From positions 124,001-188,000 of the forward strand of contig JAVDPC010000010.1 in NCBI GenBank assembly GCA_031296915.1: a stretch of 64,000 bases of DNA, read 5' to 3'. The number at the start of each line of letters is the position of its first letter. The stretch's first letter is position 1. This document shows positions 1 through 8,156 of this stretch, piece after piece. Position numbers and translations under genes: made by a program. The notes under the pieces were generated by a model that did not search any database, was not told the origin of the DNA, and saw nothing but the letters and a program-made list of their open reading frames with translations. The stretch comes from Cerasicoccus frondis. GTDB lineage: Bacteria; Verrucomicrobiota; Verrucomicrobiia; Opitutales; Cerasicoccaceae.

Positions 1-787
1 GGTTAAGCGCCATAACGAACCCAATCAATTCTGCCTGGATCGCCATCATCAAAAGCCACTCCGAACAAAGCGGCGCCAAAATCATGAGTGGTATAATGGT
101 GCGCGCGCTTTGCCCCCCCAGCAACGGTGAAGTTAGTTGCTTCATGAAGCCTGCCCCAGGTTCGAGAAGCAATATAGCCACACCGACCAACAGAAATAGG
201 AGCGCAGTATTCAACGCCAATGAACGAAACCAACCCAGATCATAAAGGGACGCTGGCTCAACAACATAGCTGACCAGAGCGATCAAAGAGAGGAGCAGGA
301 CCATGAAGGCCAGCGTCTGCATCACAAGAACTCGGCGACAAGTTTTCAGGTTTATCACGAGCAATGCGCAACCGACCAAGCACAAGCCCAGAGCTGTTGC
401 TGCGGACATCCGACCTGGATGATACGGAAGTGCTGTATCTGGATCGCGAATTAACAATTCATCGATGCCTAAATTAACATCCGCCACATACTCAATGAGA
501 GTTAAAAGCGACATCAGCAGCACAGCTGACGCGGTACTAATGGCAAGCGATTTTGCCCATGCATGACGCTCGACCAGTTGCCGAGACCAGATCGAAAGAC
601 CCGCCAAAACGAAGCCAATCGCTGTATTCACCTTCATGGTCTCAAGGCCCGGGATTAGGCTTTTTATACCATCAACATCTAGTATCCATCCAATCAGCAC
701 CACCAGGGGAAGCACCATAGAAACTACCGCCAAAAGACATACAGCAGCGTGACAAGCAGGCCTGTTTCGCTTCATCGAAGCTTCCAT
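1..787 (-). CDS. Multi-pass membrane sensor protein, N-terminal part (cut by left edge)
   Basis: An open frame runs from an ATG at 787 off the left edge (262 codons visible). It encodes at least seven hydrophobic helices separated by short loops. Three of them follow a similar pattern (MKVNTAIGFVLAGLSIW, then HPGRMSAATALGLCLVG, then a NTALLFLLVGVAILLL stretch). Such membrane modules commonly precede PAS, histidine-kinase or GGDEF output domains. The output domain would lie beyond the window. The gene is divergent from the NarL-type regulator at 1065, so it may be the cognate histidine kinase. This pairing is inference; another Met five codons in could also be the start. Confidence 0.6.
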   Translation of the reverse strand, partial: MEASMKRNRPACHAAVCLLAVVSMVLPLVVLIGWILDVDGIKSLIPGLETMKVNTAIGFVLAGLSIWSRQLVERHAWAKSLAISTASAVLLMSLLTLIEYVADVNLGIDELLIRDPDTALPYHPGRMSAATALGLCLVGCALLVINLKTCRRVLVMQTLAFMVLLLSLIALVSYVVEPASLYDLGWFRSLALNTALLFLLVGVAILLLEPGAGFMKQLTSPLLGGQSARTIIPLMILAPLCSEWLLMMAIQAELIGFVMALN

Positions 788-939
788 GTATAACTTTTAA
801 AATGGGCACTTGCCTTTTTCAATTAAATTTAGTATTGAAAAGCCAATTTTATCAGTAATCAATATCATCTACAACGCGCATCCACTAGCCAATCGACCAT
901 GCTAAGGACCTAGTTCTCCGTAGAGCAGCCTCACTCAGG

Positions 940-986
940 CGCCGCGAAAATACCCTTAAAATCAAGGGCATTTTGGGCGTTTTTTT
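940..986 (+). terminator. Intrinsic terminator or attenuator in the leader of the response regulator
   Basis: A long stem is built from AAAAT/ATTTT and CCCTT/AAGGG arms with an outer GCC/GGC part and a six-base loop. It is followed by seven Ts at 980-986. The direction is plus, yet no plus-strand gene lies upstream, so it ends a short transcript starting after 788 or works as an attenuator about 80 bases before the regulator start. Confidence 0.55.
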
Positions 987-1064
987 ATTAAATTTCGCCT
1001 GTTCCCCCTCAGAGAGGGCAGACTAGAATTGCATTGCATAAATAGAATAACTACTCTTTTGGCC

Positions 1065-1706
1065 ATGAAACGCATAGTCGTTGTTGAAGATCAGCTTATC
1101 CTTAGAGAATTCATCGTCCGGCTCATCGTTGAAAGCCCGATGCTGGAGCTAGTAGCTGAGACTGGTGATGGTCTGGAAGGTTATCAACTGATTCTGAAAC
1201 ACCAACCTGACGTCGTGGTTCTGGACATCATGTTGCCGGGACTCAACGGCATCAGCATTATGCAGAAAATAAAGCGTGAAATGCCTGACATACATGTTTT
1301 GGGGTTTTCGGCTTTCCAAAACCGCAACATGGTCCGCCAAATGATGGAGTGTGGCGCGACGGGGCTTGTGCAAAAATCGGAAAGCTTGCAAATCCTGGAA
1401 ACTGCAATCAACACCGTTGTCCAGGGGCAGACATTCTACAGCCCAAACATCTCAGCGATGCTGCGCGACATCATGCTCTATCCCGAGCAAGGGGACAGTC
1501 CTGAGTCCTTATCCACTCGCGAGCGCGAGGTGCTGCAACTCGTTGCCGAAAGCCACAGTAATAAAGAAATCGCCGCCAAGCTGGGCATCAGCGTCAAGAC
1601 CGCAGAGACACATCGTAACCGCATCATTGCCAAACTAAACATTCACGACACTGCAGGCTTAACACGGTTTGCCATCGTGCATGGGCTCATCGACCCGAGC
1701 GCCTAG
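1065..1706 (+). CDS. NarL/FixJ-family response regulator
   Basis: A 213-residue protein with an N-terminal receiver domain (acidic VVEDQ at the start, phospho-acceptor Asp in VVVLDIMLPGLNG, Lys in VQKSES) and a C-terminal LuxR-type helix-turn-helix (LSTREREVLQLVAE, then NKEIAAKLGISVKTAETHRN). It should be a DNA-binding transcription factor activated by phosphorylation. The start is placed at the ATG that begins MKRIVVVED; an in-frame TTG at 1029 would add twelve unlikely residues. It is transcribed away from the membrane sensor at 787, which fits a divergent two-component pair. A terminator-like hairpin sits in its leader (940-986). Confidence 0.9.
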   Translation: MKRIVVVEDQLILREFIVRLIVESPMLELVAETGDGLEGYQLILKHQPDVVVLDIMLPGLNGISIMQKIKREMPDIHVLGFSAFQNRNMVRQMMECGATGLVQKSESLQILETAINTVVQGQTFYSPNISAMLRDIMLYPEQGDSPESLSTREREVLQLVAESHSNKEIAAKLGISVKTAETHRNRIIAKLNIHDTAGLTRFAIVHGLIDPSA

Positions 1707-1754
1707 CGGCGTGGAATCTAATTCTAGGGAGTATGCCTAATGATCGGATGCGGA

Positions 1755-2249
1755 TTAGCGGCTTTTACCAATAACGGTAGGCAGACCCAACTGCTTGGCG
1801 TAAGCCATGCCCTGCGCATCGGCGCCGGCAGAATTCAACACTCCGAAGATCACGCCTTCGTAAGCGCTCGCCGTCATGATTTCAGGGTCTTCAGAAAAAT
1901 TGTTTGCCCCCTGAGTCACCCAGCCCTGGCCTTCAAGACGCACCAGCCAGTGTCCCACCAAATCGCCGTCCGCATCGCGAAATACCGCCATCATGCCGGG
2001 CTTGAGTTTTTGAAAGGGCGTCGGGGAAACCAGCAGGACCGAGCTCGATCCGTAGTAGGGGTCCATTGACACGCCCTTGCCCAGCATAACCATCCAGCTC
2101 TGATTGTGCTGGGCGGCTTGCAACGCATCGTCAATGGCGCGCACCATAGGAACGTCTGTTTTGATGTTTGCTGAAAGATAGCGTCCCTCAGCAGCGCTGG
2201 CGACAAAGGTTAAAAGTGCGATCAACAAGGAGATGGCTGGTGTTTTCAT
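1755..2249 (-). CDS. Secreted signal-peptidase-I-like (S26/S24 fold) protein
   Basis: A 164-residue protein with a Sec signal peptide (hydrophobic ISLLIALLTFVASA). The mature part resembles the type I signal peptidase fold: GKGVSMDP supplies the candidate nucleophile Ser, KLKPGMMAVF matches the beta-strand with the GD motif, GHWLV aligns with the general-base position and QGANNFSEDP resembles the GDNN/D region. A His stands where many bacterial enzymes have Lys, as in SipW/archaeal-type enzymes. There is no obvious membrane anchor after the signal peptide. It pairs with a divergent paralogue at 2497. The substrate is unknown; maturation of an exported EPS or PEP-CTERM component is a guess from context. 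Confidence 0.65.
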   Translation of the reverse strand: MKTPAISLLIALLTFVASAAEGRYLSANIKTDVPMVRAIDDALQAAQHNQSWMVMLGKGVSMDPYYGSSSVLLVSPTPFQKLKPGMMAVFRDADGDLVGHWLVRLEGQGWVTQGANNFSEDPEIMTASAYEGVIFGVLNSAGADAQGMAYAKQLGLPTVIGKSR

Positions 2250-2318
2250 GATAACTCATGATCTCACCGATTCACGTTTTGGGATATTAGGTCGGATATG
2301 TCATTTCCCCTATCCCTT

Positions 2319-2393
2319 CATTGAATTGCACAAATTGAGACACTGAATCGCACCGGTTCAGTTCACTGAATGCCAGAACGCGCTCCACTGAAT
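2319..2393. promoter_or_regulatory. Four direct repeats CA(T/C)TGAAT at 22-23 bp spacing
   Basis: Copies begin at 2319 (CATTGAAT), 2341, 2364 and 2386 (CACTGAAT). The spacings are 22, 23 and 22 bp, close to two helical turns, so all would lie on the same face of the DNA. They sit between the divergent signal-peptidase-like genes and look like binding sites for an activator or repressor. The regulator is not identified. Confidence 0.45.
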
Positions 2394-2496
2394 CAAAACG
2401 AGCGCAGCCTGTATCTTTTTCAGGTCCGCACTGTATTATTTTCCGATCATGCTGAATGTTGTTTATCTTTAGCCATGCCGACTTTAGGATTTCAAA

Positions 2497-2928
2497 ATCA
2501 CTAAAGTCCCGACAATCATCACAGCAGCAAGCATGCTGCTATCCGGTTGTGAATACCGGGAGACCGCCCCGACGGCACAAGCTCCCGTCTCCGGTGAGTC
2601 TTTTCGCGATTCCGCCAAAGCAGCGCGTATTGTTGAGCGCCAGGAGGCGGGACGAACCAGCGCTCCGGGCGGGGGAACGTCCATGGCCCCACTCTATGGC
2701 GACAATGTATACTTCGTCATTGAGCCCATCGAGTTTGACGAACTGCAGCCCGGCATGCTAGTGGCGTATGACAGCATCAATGGCCAACGCATTGTCCATC
2801 AGCTCGTCTCCAAAGAAGGCGACTACTGGTCGGTGAAGGGCATCAACAACCCCCATGAAGACAGCGATTATGTAACCCGCCAAAATCTGATTGGCGTGGT
2901 CTACGGCGCCTTCCACGCCGAAGATTGA
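2497..2928 (+). CDS. Signal-peptidase-I-like lipoprotein, probable non-ATG start
   Basis: The mature domain repeats the features of the divergent neighbour: GGGTSMAPLYGDNV (candidate Ser nucleophile), ELQPGMLVAY, RIVHQLV (His at the general-base position) and KGINNPHEDSD. If translation began at the ATG at 2533 the protein would start MLLSGC, too short for a signal peptide. The frame is open back to 2488. An ATC at 2497, seven bases after AGGA (2486-2489), gives MTKVPTIITAASMLLSGC, a complete lipoprotein signal with lipobox LSGC. I therefore favour an ATC start, an inference; a sequencing error or start at 2533 remains possible. The gene ends seven bases before the convergent export gene. Confidence 0.6.
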   Translation: MTKVPTIITAASMLLSGCEYRETAPTAQAPVSGESFRDSAKAARIVERQEAGRTSAPGGGTSMAPLYGDNVYFVIEPIEFDELQPGMLVAYDSINGQRIVHQLVSKEGDYWSVKGINNPHEDSDYVTRQNLIGVVYGAFHAED

Positions 2929-2935
2929 ATTTGCC

Positions 2936-4048
2936 TTATTGGCTAGCTGCGGGCGCCGCCGGAGCTGCCGCGGGCGCCCCCGTGCTAACCGGCACCGAAA
3001 CCGTGGCGCCAGTATCAAGCCCCGCCACACGGGAACCTTCATTGATCGCAATGGCTTGCGCCGCACTGCGCACCACCTGTTTCAAGTAGTCGTAGGCAGT
3101 CGCCCATGGATTCTGCGGAATCCAAACAATGTCAAACGGTTCCAGCCGCACGTCTGGCGCCTTACCCGTCATGATCGCTGCAAAATCCACCACCGCGACC
3201 TGTGGCTCACGCAACGAACCGCGCACGATGACCACCTGCGAAAGATACGCCTTTTCCGCCGGTCCCAGGCCATAGGCGATACACTCAGCAAGCGTCAGCT
3301 CATCCTTATAGGAAACCGCCTTGGGCTGGTTGACCTTGCCTAACAGCAACACGGAACTCGCCTGCGCCGATGGCAGATAAATGTAGTCGTTGTGTTGTAA
3401 GTAAATATTCTGGCTCATGTCTCCGTCCCGGATGAGCTTGGTAAAATCCACCGGCAACACTTCCCCGTCGCGGATCACAATACTGTGCCCCAAATCCGCC
3501 AGTTCTTCAGTTGACCCCGAAAAGCGCGCGCTGAACAACCCGCCCGCCATAGCAATGGATTCAATCAGCGTCGTAGGCTGTCGTAGCGGGTACAGGCCGG
3601 GGCTGTAAACACGGCCCAGCATCCAGTAGCGCCGACTCTTGACCTCGACCAGCGTGATGTTAACCACGGGCTCGGCATAATCCCTCGCGAGCGCTTGCCC
3701 CAACGCATCACTCAGCTCCTGCACCGTTTTGCCCTCCGCCTTCACGCCGCCAGCCAAGTTATAATAAACCATGCCATCCGGCATAATAAACGTTCGCGCC
3801 AAGGTGCCTGGAATCTCCGCGACTTCGATCTCCAGAATGTCCCCTGGTCCAAGGCGATAGGGCGCTGTCGACGGTTTCAACATTGCGGGGGTAATCTCGA
3901 CTTCCGGCTCGATCGTTTCGAAGTCCGCCGTTTCAGAGAGATTGACCGGCGGCGCGTAGGCGTCGAAGGTCGGCTCCGGCGCCTGCAGACACCCGCTCAA
4001 GACCAGCGAGAGCGTCAGCAGTAAAACTGTCAGGTAACGGGCGAGCAT
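2936..4048 (-). CDS. Polysaccharide export outer-membrane lipoprotein, Wza-like
   Basis: A 370-residue lipoprotein (signal with lipobox LSGC at residue 20). It carries a polysaccharide export domain beginning YRLGPGDILEIEV, followed by SLBB-like repeats (YWMLGRVYSPGLYPL; VLLLGKVNQPKAVSY). The tail is rich in Ala and Pro. Such proteins form the outer-membrane channel of Wzy-type EPS export. The ATG overlaps the upstream export gene stop by one base (TGATG), so the two are translationally coupled. It is the last gene of the long minus-strand EPS operon. Confidence 0.92.
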   Translation of the reverse strand: MLARYLTVLLLTLSLVLSGCLQAPEPTFDAYAPPVNLSETADFETIEPEVEITPAMLKPSTAPYRLGPGDILEIEVAEIPGTLARTFIMPDGMVYYNLAGGVKAEGKTVQELSDALGQALARDYAEPVVNITLVEVKSRRYWMLGRVYSPGLYPLRQPTTLIESIAMAGGLFSARFSGSTEELADLGHSIVIRDGEVLPVDFTKLIRDGDMSQNIYLQHNDYIYLPSAQASSVLLLGKVNQPKAVSYKDELTLAECIAYGLGPAEKAYLSQVVIVRGSLREPQVAVVDFAAIMTGKAPDVRLEPFDIVWIPQNPWATAYDYLKQVVRSAAQAIAINEGSRVAGLDTGATVSVPVSTGAPAAAPAAPAASQ

Positions 4049-5010
4049 CAGGGGTTAATGATATGCGGTGTGTGAGTATTGACCAGACTCACGGCAGCGC
4101 TCGTGATGAAGGCGCGAATCGCGAGGTCTGTTAACTCTTCCAGCTCGGCGGTCGGGCGTTCCGAGACATAAATGATATCCTTCGGCTTCAAACGAAAATC
4201 CTTCGCGCGGCCAGATAAAATGTCAGCCACGTTGACCTCGAAAACCTCTGGTTCTGTCAGGCTTCCCCGCACCACAATAACGCGATGCACCCAAGCCTTC
4301 GGCGAGTAGCCCAATCGCCGGGTCAACGCGGTGACGATGGTGGCGTTAGGCGTAAAGCTCTGCACGCCGGGTTGGCCAACAGCGCCAAAAACATAGTATT
4401 CGTTCGTAATGTTTGAGGCGATGTAAATGTAGTCATTAGGCTCGATGCCGATGTTTTGGTTCATGTCGCCTTCGAGAAACAGCTTTTGAAAATCCACATC
4501 CATACGCTGGTCTCCACGCACGACAAACGAACGCTCCATGTCCGCCAATTCAATGGTGTTCTGCTCAAATAAACCAACCTCCACGCCACCTGCTCGAGCC
4601 ACGGCTTCAACCAGCGTTAACGGACGGTCGAGCGTAAACACGCCGCGTTTCATCACTTTTCCCATGATGGAGTAGCGCTTGCTGCCAACCTCCTCCGGCG
4701 TAATGATTACCCGCGGATTGCGGAAGTTCGCGCTCAAGCGTTTTTCAAACAGTAAGCGCGCCTGGTCGATTGACAGTCCGTTAACATCGACATTCGTGGC
4801 CTGCAGGTAGCTGATCGTTCCATCGGGCGCAATACGAATGCCCGGACGATCCAGCTCCGGTCGGCCGTAAAACGAGAAGTTAATCACGTCGCCCGGGCCC
4901 AACTCGTAACGCTCACGCCAAGACGTCATTGCCTCCCCCGCCTCCACCGAATCCTCAGCATTCACGAAGGAAAGCGCAACCCACAAGAAGATGATCAACG
5001 CAACTCGCAT
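4048..5010 (-). CDS. Polysaccharide export protein with signal peptide (Wza/Wzb-family export domain)
   Basis: A 320-residue secreted protein: hydrophobic signal MRVALIIFLWVALSFVNA, then a poly-export domain (YELGPGDVINFSF) and SLBB-like segments (RYSIMGKVMKRGVFTL; YYVFGAVGQPGVQSF). It lacks a lipobox, unlike the next gene, so this locus has one lipidated and one non-lipidated exporter. They are about the same length and share the plan DVINFSF, DYIYIAS, KDIIYVSE, which suggests duplication. It overlaps the GumC-like gene upstream by one base (TAATG). Confidence 0.88.
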   Translation of the reverse strand: MRVALIIFLWVALSFVNAEDSVEAGEAMTSWRERYELGPGDVINFSFYGRPELDRPGIRIAPDGTISYLQATNVDVNGLSIDQARLLFEKRLSANFRNPRVIITPEEVGSKRYSIMGKVMKRGVFTLDRPLTLVEAVARAGGVEVGLFEQNTIELADMERSFVVRGDQRMDVDFQKLFLEGDMNQNIGIEPNDYIYIASNITNEYYVFGAVGQPGVQSFTPNATIVTALTRRLGYSPKAWVHRVIVVRGSLTEPEVFEVNVADILSGRAKDFRLKPKDIIYVSERPTAELEELTDLAIRAFITSAAVSLVNTHTPHIINP

Positions 5011-6977
5011 TAGCCAGGATTTGCCGATGGTTTCTTTCGCAACAGCGAGCCAAGAACGAGGCCTAATGCTTCACAGCCAGCCGCTAGCGGATTGGGAGCC
5101 GGATGGCGCACCAGGATCAACCCATCTGGCTGATGAAGCGTGTTGGCGTAGAGCCGCATATCGTTCTTCAGCTTGCCTAGTGCGGCGCCCTCATCGACCA
5201 AACAGAGCCAATGGCCCACCTGCTCCAGAATAGGAATAATCGCCGGGTACGGGTCGCCATGCAAACGCAACACAACTGGCCCCAGTCGCAAATTTTCCCG
5301 CGCCCACACGCACCAATCTTCCACTTCGCGCCAGTGCATCAGTTGCCCCGGCGCGGCGCCCAGGTCGCCTGGCTGCTGACTCAGATCCAGCACTTTTAAC
5401 GGCGTGTCATCGGCATCCGCCAGTTGAAACAGCGTGCGCCAAAATGGCGTCTCTGCCGGAGCGTCAGCGTGCGTCGTGACAATCACCAGATAGCCGTCAC
5501 GTTGCAGGCGGATTAAATCAGTCAGCCAAAACGCATTTAACTGCGTGCGCCAGGATTCCGTGTCATTAAGCGGCAAATCTAGTTTGGGCAATGCCTTCGC
5601 CGCAATCGCATAGCCTAGAGGAAACTTCGGCGCGGGGTTCCGTATTTCCAAAAACAACGCAATGACCAGTCCAAGGAAAGCGCCGCCGCCAAAGCCCGCC
5701 ACCGCCAGTAGCAACGCTTGTTTCCGATTCACCACCACGCTGACATCCCCCGGTGAAGGTTTTTGAAACACCTCCCAATAGCCTGGCGCATTTTCCGCAA
5801 AAATACGGGCTTCCTGCAAACGACTGTTGAGCAGTTCGAAAGCGCGACGCAGTTGATCCCGCTCCTGCAAAAGCTCACTGTAGCGGAGGATTTGACGCGG
5901 CAGATGCTGAAGCTTCGCGCGTTGATCTTTAAGCAAACGCTCATACTCCTGAGTCCGCTGTTGCAGTTGCAGACGCTCGTTGCGCACTTGGATAATTTCC
6001 AGGTAAAGCTGGTTGCCTAACGGCGTCCCTGTAAACCGGCGTAAATCATCACCCGGATCGGCCGCCTCTTCCTTTAGTTTCTCTTCCAGATATTGGATCT
6101 CGTAGAGCTTTTCTTTCACGAGTGGATTGGAGTCCGTATAACGACCACGCAGCTGGGCCAATCCTTCTTTGGATGATTTCAATTGATCTGAAATCGGGCT
6201 TAGCGCCTGAAGTTCCTCCGTCAATGCCTTCAGTTGCTCCGTCTTCGTTGTCAGCAATATGCGCGCATCCTCAAGCTGCAATTCCAAGCCAGCCAAGGCG
6301 CGCAGCGAAGCCTCCAGTTGCTTGTCCCCGTCCAGATAATCGTTGTCCGAAGAAAAGGTTAGCAACCGCTGATTGACCGTCTCCAAGTCGCGCGCCAAGT
6401 CGTTGCTTTCTTCTTCAAGCAACTCCCGCATGGCGAGCGATTCACGCCGCTGCAAACCAATCGTATAGTGGATAATTTCGTCGGCCCAAAGCTCGACAAT
6501 CTCGATGGCTGCTTCACCACTCTCGGCGCTGTGAACAGTAATGTAGAAAAAGTCTGTACCCTCCAATTGATCGATTTCCACAGACTTCTTCAGCTCTTCC
6601 GGATCCAGACCGAGCGACGTGGCGGTTTTAAAAATGGCTTCATTCGCCAGCAAAGTGGAGCGCAGGCTGCGGTCGTTTAATTGCCGTGGACGAAAGGCGT
6701 CCCCCTGCTCGCCCGCCTTGATAACCGACGGCACCGGCTTTTTAATTAACTGCAACGAAACCGAATAGGTTTGGCTATTCCACATCCCTCCCACCAGAAA
6801 TCCTCCAATGCATAAAACAATCGCCAATCCAACCGGCCAGTAGATGCGCAGTAAAAACGCATAAACCCAACGCAGTGGATCAAACCCAAGCGGGAACTGA
6901 AAGCCGGAATCCGCCAAACCGGACTTCTCCGCGCTGGCGCTAGCTGCCGGCTTGGAACCCATGGGTGTTTCACTCAT
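5010..6977 (-). CDS. GumC/Wzz-type chain-length protein with degenerate BY-kinase-like domain
   Basis: A 655-residue inner-membrane protein. Residues 30-60 hold the first membrane helix and a Wzz domain follows; 180-380 is largely coiled coil, and a second helix (ALLLAVAGFGGGAFLGLVIAL) comes near 430. Residues about 475-650 resemble the nucleotide-binding domain normally fused or partnered to these proteins, starting YLVIVTTHADAPAETPFW. The Walker A Gly/Lys/Thr residues are absent and LKVLDLSQQPGD replaces the Walker A' Asp motif. It therefore probably regulates EPS chain length and secretion without tyrosine kinase activity. Located between the export proteins and glycosyltransferases. Confidence 0.85.
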   Translation of the reverse strand: MSETPMGSKPAASASAEKSGLADSGFQFPLGFDPLRWVYAFLLRIYWPVGLAIVLCIGGFLVGGMWNSQTYSVSLQLIKKPVPSVIKAGEQGDAFRPRQLNDRSLRSTLLANEAIFKTATSLGLDPEELKKSVEIDQLEGTDFFYITVHSAESGEAAIEIVELWADEIIHYTIGLQRRESLAMRELLEEESNDLARDLETVNQRLLTFSSDNDYLDGDKQLEASLRALAGLELQLEDARILLTTKTEQLKALTEELQALSPISDQLKSSKEGLAQLRGRYTDSNPLVKEKLYEIQYLEEKLKEEAADPGDDLRRFTGTPLGNQLYLEIIQVRNERLQLQQRTQEYERLLKDQRAKLQHLPRQILRYSELLQERDQLRRAFELLNSRLQEARIFAENAPGYWEVFQKPSPGDVSVVVNRKQALLLAVAGFGGGAFLGLVIALFLEIRNPAPKFPLGYAIAAKALPKLDLPLNDTESWRTQLNAFWLTDLIRLQRDGYLVIVTTHADAPAETPFWRTLFQLADADDTPLKVLDLSQQPGDLGAAPGQLMHWREVEDWCVWARENLRLGPVVLRLHGDPYPAIIPILEQVGHWLCLVDEGAALGKLKNDMRLYANTLHQPDGLILVRHPAPNPLAAGCEALGLVLGSLLRKKPSANPG

Positions 6978-7016
6978 ATCAGATCAATACAGGTGTATTT
7001 TTATCGCGCCTCGCGT

Positions 7017-8156
7017 TCAAGGTAATTCTCGCAGCAAGGTCTCGACAAAGCGATCTTCAAATTGTTGCAGCGTATGGTTTTCCAGAACCCGCTGACGCTG
7101 CTTTCGAACCAGTTCTCCCGAGCCGACCGTTATGGATTTCAGCGCCCGAACCAGCCCTTCTTCGCTCCCCTGCGGAAACCGCCACTCCGTGGGCAGAAAG
7201 TCATGCATGCCATCGTTGTCCGAACCAACCACGGGCACGCCACACGCCGCCGCCTCCAGCATCACCAGCGGAAAGCCTTCAAAGCGCGACGGGATGATCA
7301 AGCAATCCAACGCCGGATAAAGCGTTTCTGGATGCTTTTCCCAAGCGCGCAGAATGATCCGCTCCGTCAATCCGACTTCAGTAATAATGTTCTGCAAACG
7401 CGCGTAGTCCGGTCCGTCACCCACAATAAGCAGCTTGGCGGCAGCGAGTTCTCCCGACCATCGACTCATCGCACGCACGAGGAATTCCTGCTGCTTCTGG
7501 TTAAACTCCACACGCCCGCAAACGCCAAAAAGCAAGCCATCGGGCAAGCCTTGTTCTTGCCGTAATTGCGCCGCATCACGCGGCGTGAATCGCTCGGTGT
7601 CGATCCCGTTTTCAACGATATGAATCGGCGCGGTGGCGCCACGATCGCGAAGCATGTCGGCAATGCACTGGCTGATCGTCATCCAGGAGTCCGGGGCGCG
7701 AAACAAATAGCCAGTGGTTAGGTCACGCAGCGCGCCCAGCTTGGCGCCCATCTGCTCCATCGTATGCGCGACGGGGATATAACTCATCACGCGATGCTCG
7801 GACTTTTTCGCCGCCAACAACGCCATGGAGCTGTCTTCAATTTCTCCTTGCAGGCAGACAATTAAATCCGGCGCCAACTCAGCGAACAAGCGCACCAAGT
7901 CATCGAACGATTTTCCGTTCACATGATTGCGCAGCGCCTGAAATTTCTTGGTGACCGCCGGCGAGTAACGAACCTCCAGTTTTCCGCCTGCCTTCTGGAT
8001 CGCCTCCGTGTGCGCAAAGAGCCGCTCGTTCTTCGGGTTGAGCACCAGCGTAGTCTTAAATTCCGGGCGACGGTTCGCCGCCGCCACGCCACGCATCGCC
8101 ATAAACTGATGCCCGCCAAAATCCGGATTATCGTCGTAAAATACGATGTGCTTCAT
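7017..8156 (-). CDS. Glycosyltransferase family 4 (GT-B)
   Basis: A 379-residue protein with a GT-B layout. The C-terminal half has VENGIDTERF, FGVCGRVEFNQKQQEF and the nucleotide-sugar motif EGFPLVMLEAAACGVPVVG (E-x7-E). The N-terminal half begins HIVFYDDNPDFGGHQFMAMRG, the acceptor domain with its Gly-rich turn. It should add a sugar to the lipid-linked EPS repeat unit at the cytoplasmic face of the membrane. The start overlaps the preceding glycosyltransferase stop by four bases. The sugar specificity cannot be read from the sequence. Confidence 0.88.
   Translation of the reverse strand: MKHIVFYDDNPDFGGHQFMAMRGVAAANRRPEFKTTLVLNPKNERLFAHTEAIQKAGGKLEVRYSPAVTKKFQALRNHVNGKSFDDLVRLFAELAPDLIVCLQGEIEDSSMALLAAKKSEHRVMSYIPVAHTMEQMGAKLGALRDLTTGYLFRAPDSWMTISQCIADMLRDRGATAPIHIVENGIDTERFTPRDAAQLRQEQGLPDGLLFGVCGRVEFNQKQQEFLVRAMSRWSGELAAAKLLIVGDGPDYARLQNIITEVGLTERIILRAWEKHPETLYPALDCLIIPSRFEGFPLVMLEAAACGVPVVGSDNDGMHDFLPTEWRFPQGSEEGLVRALKSITVGSGELVRKQRQRVLENHTLQQFEDRFVETLLRELP

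Noticed and set aside
2475..2504. Short peptide from the ATG at 2475 as start of the lipoprotein
   Set aside because: It is in another frame and stops after nine codons.
5010..5600. Active BY-kinase domain
   Set aside because: Walker A and Walker A' residues are absent.
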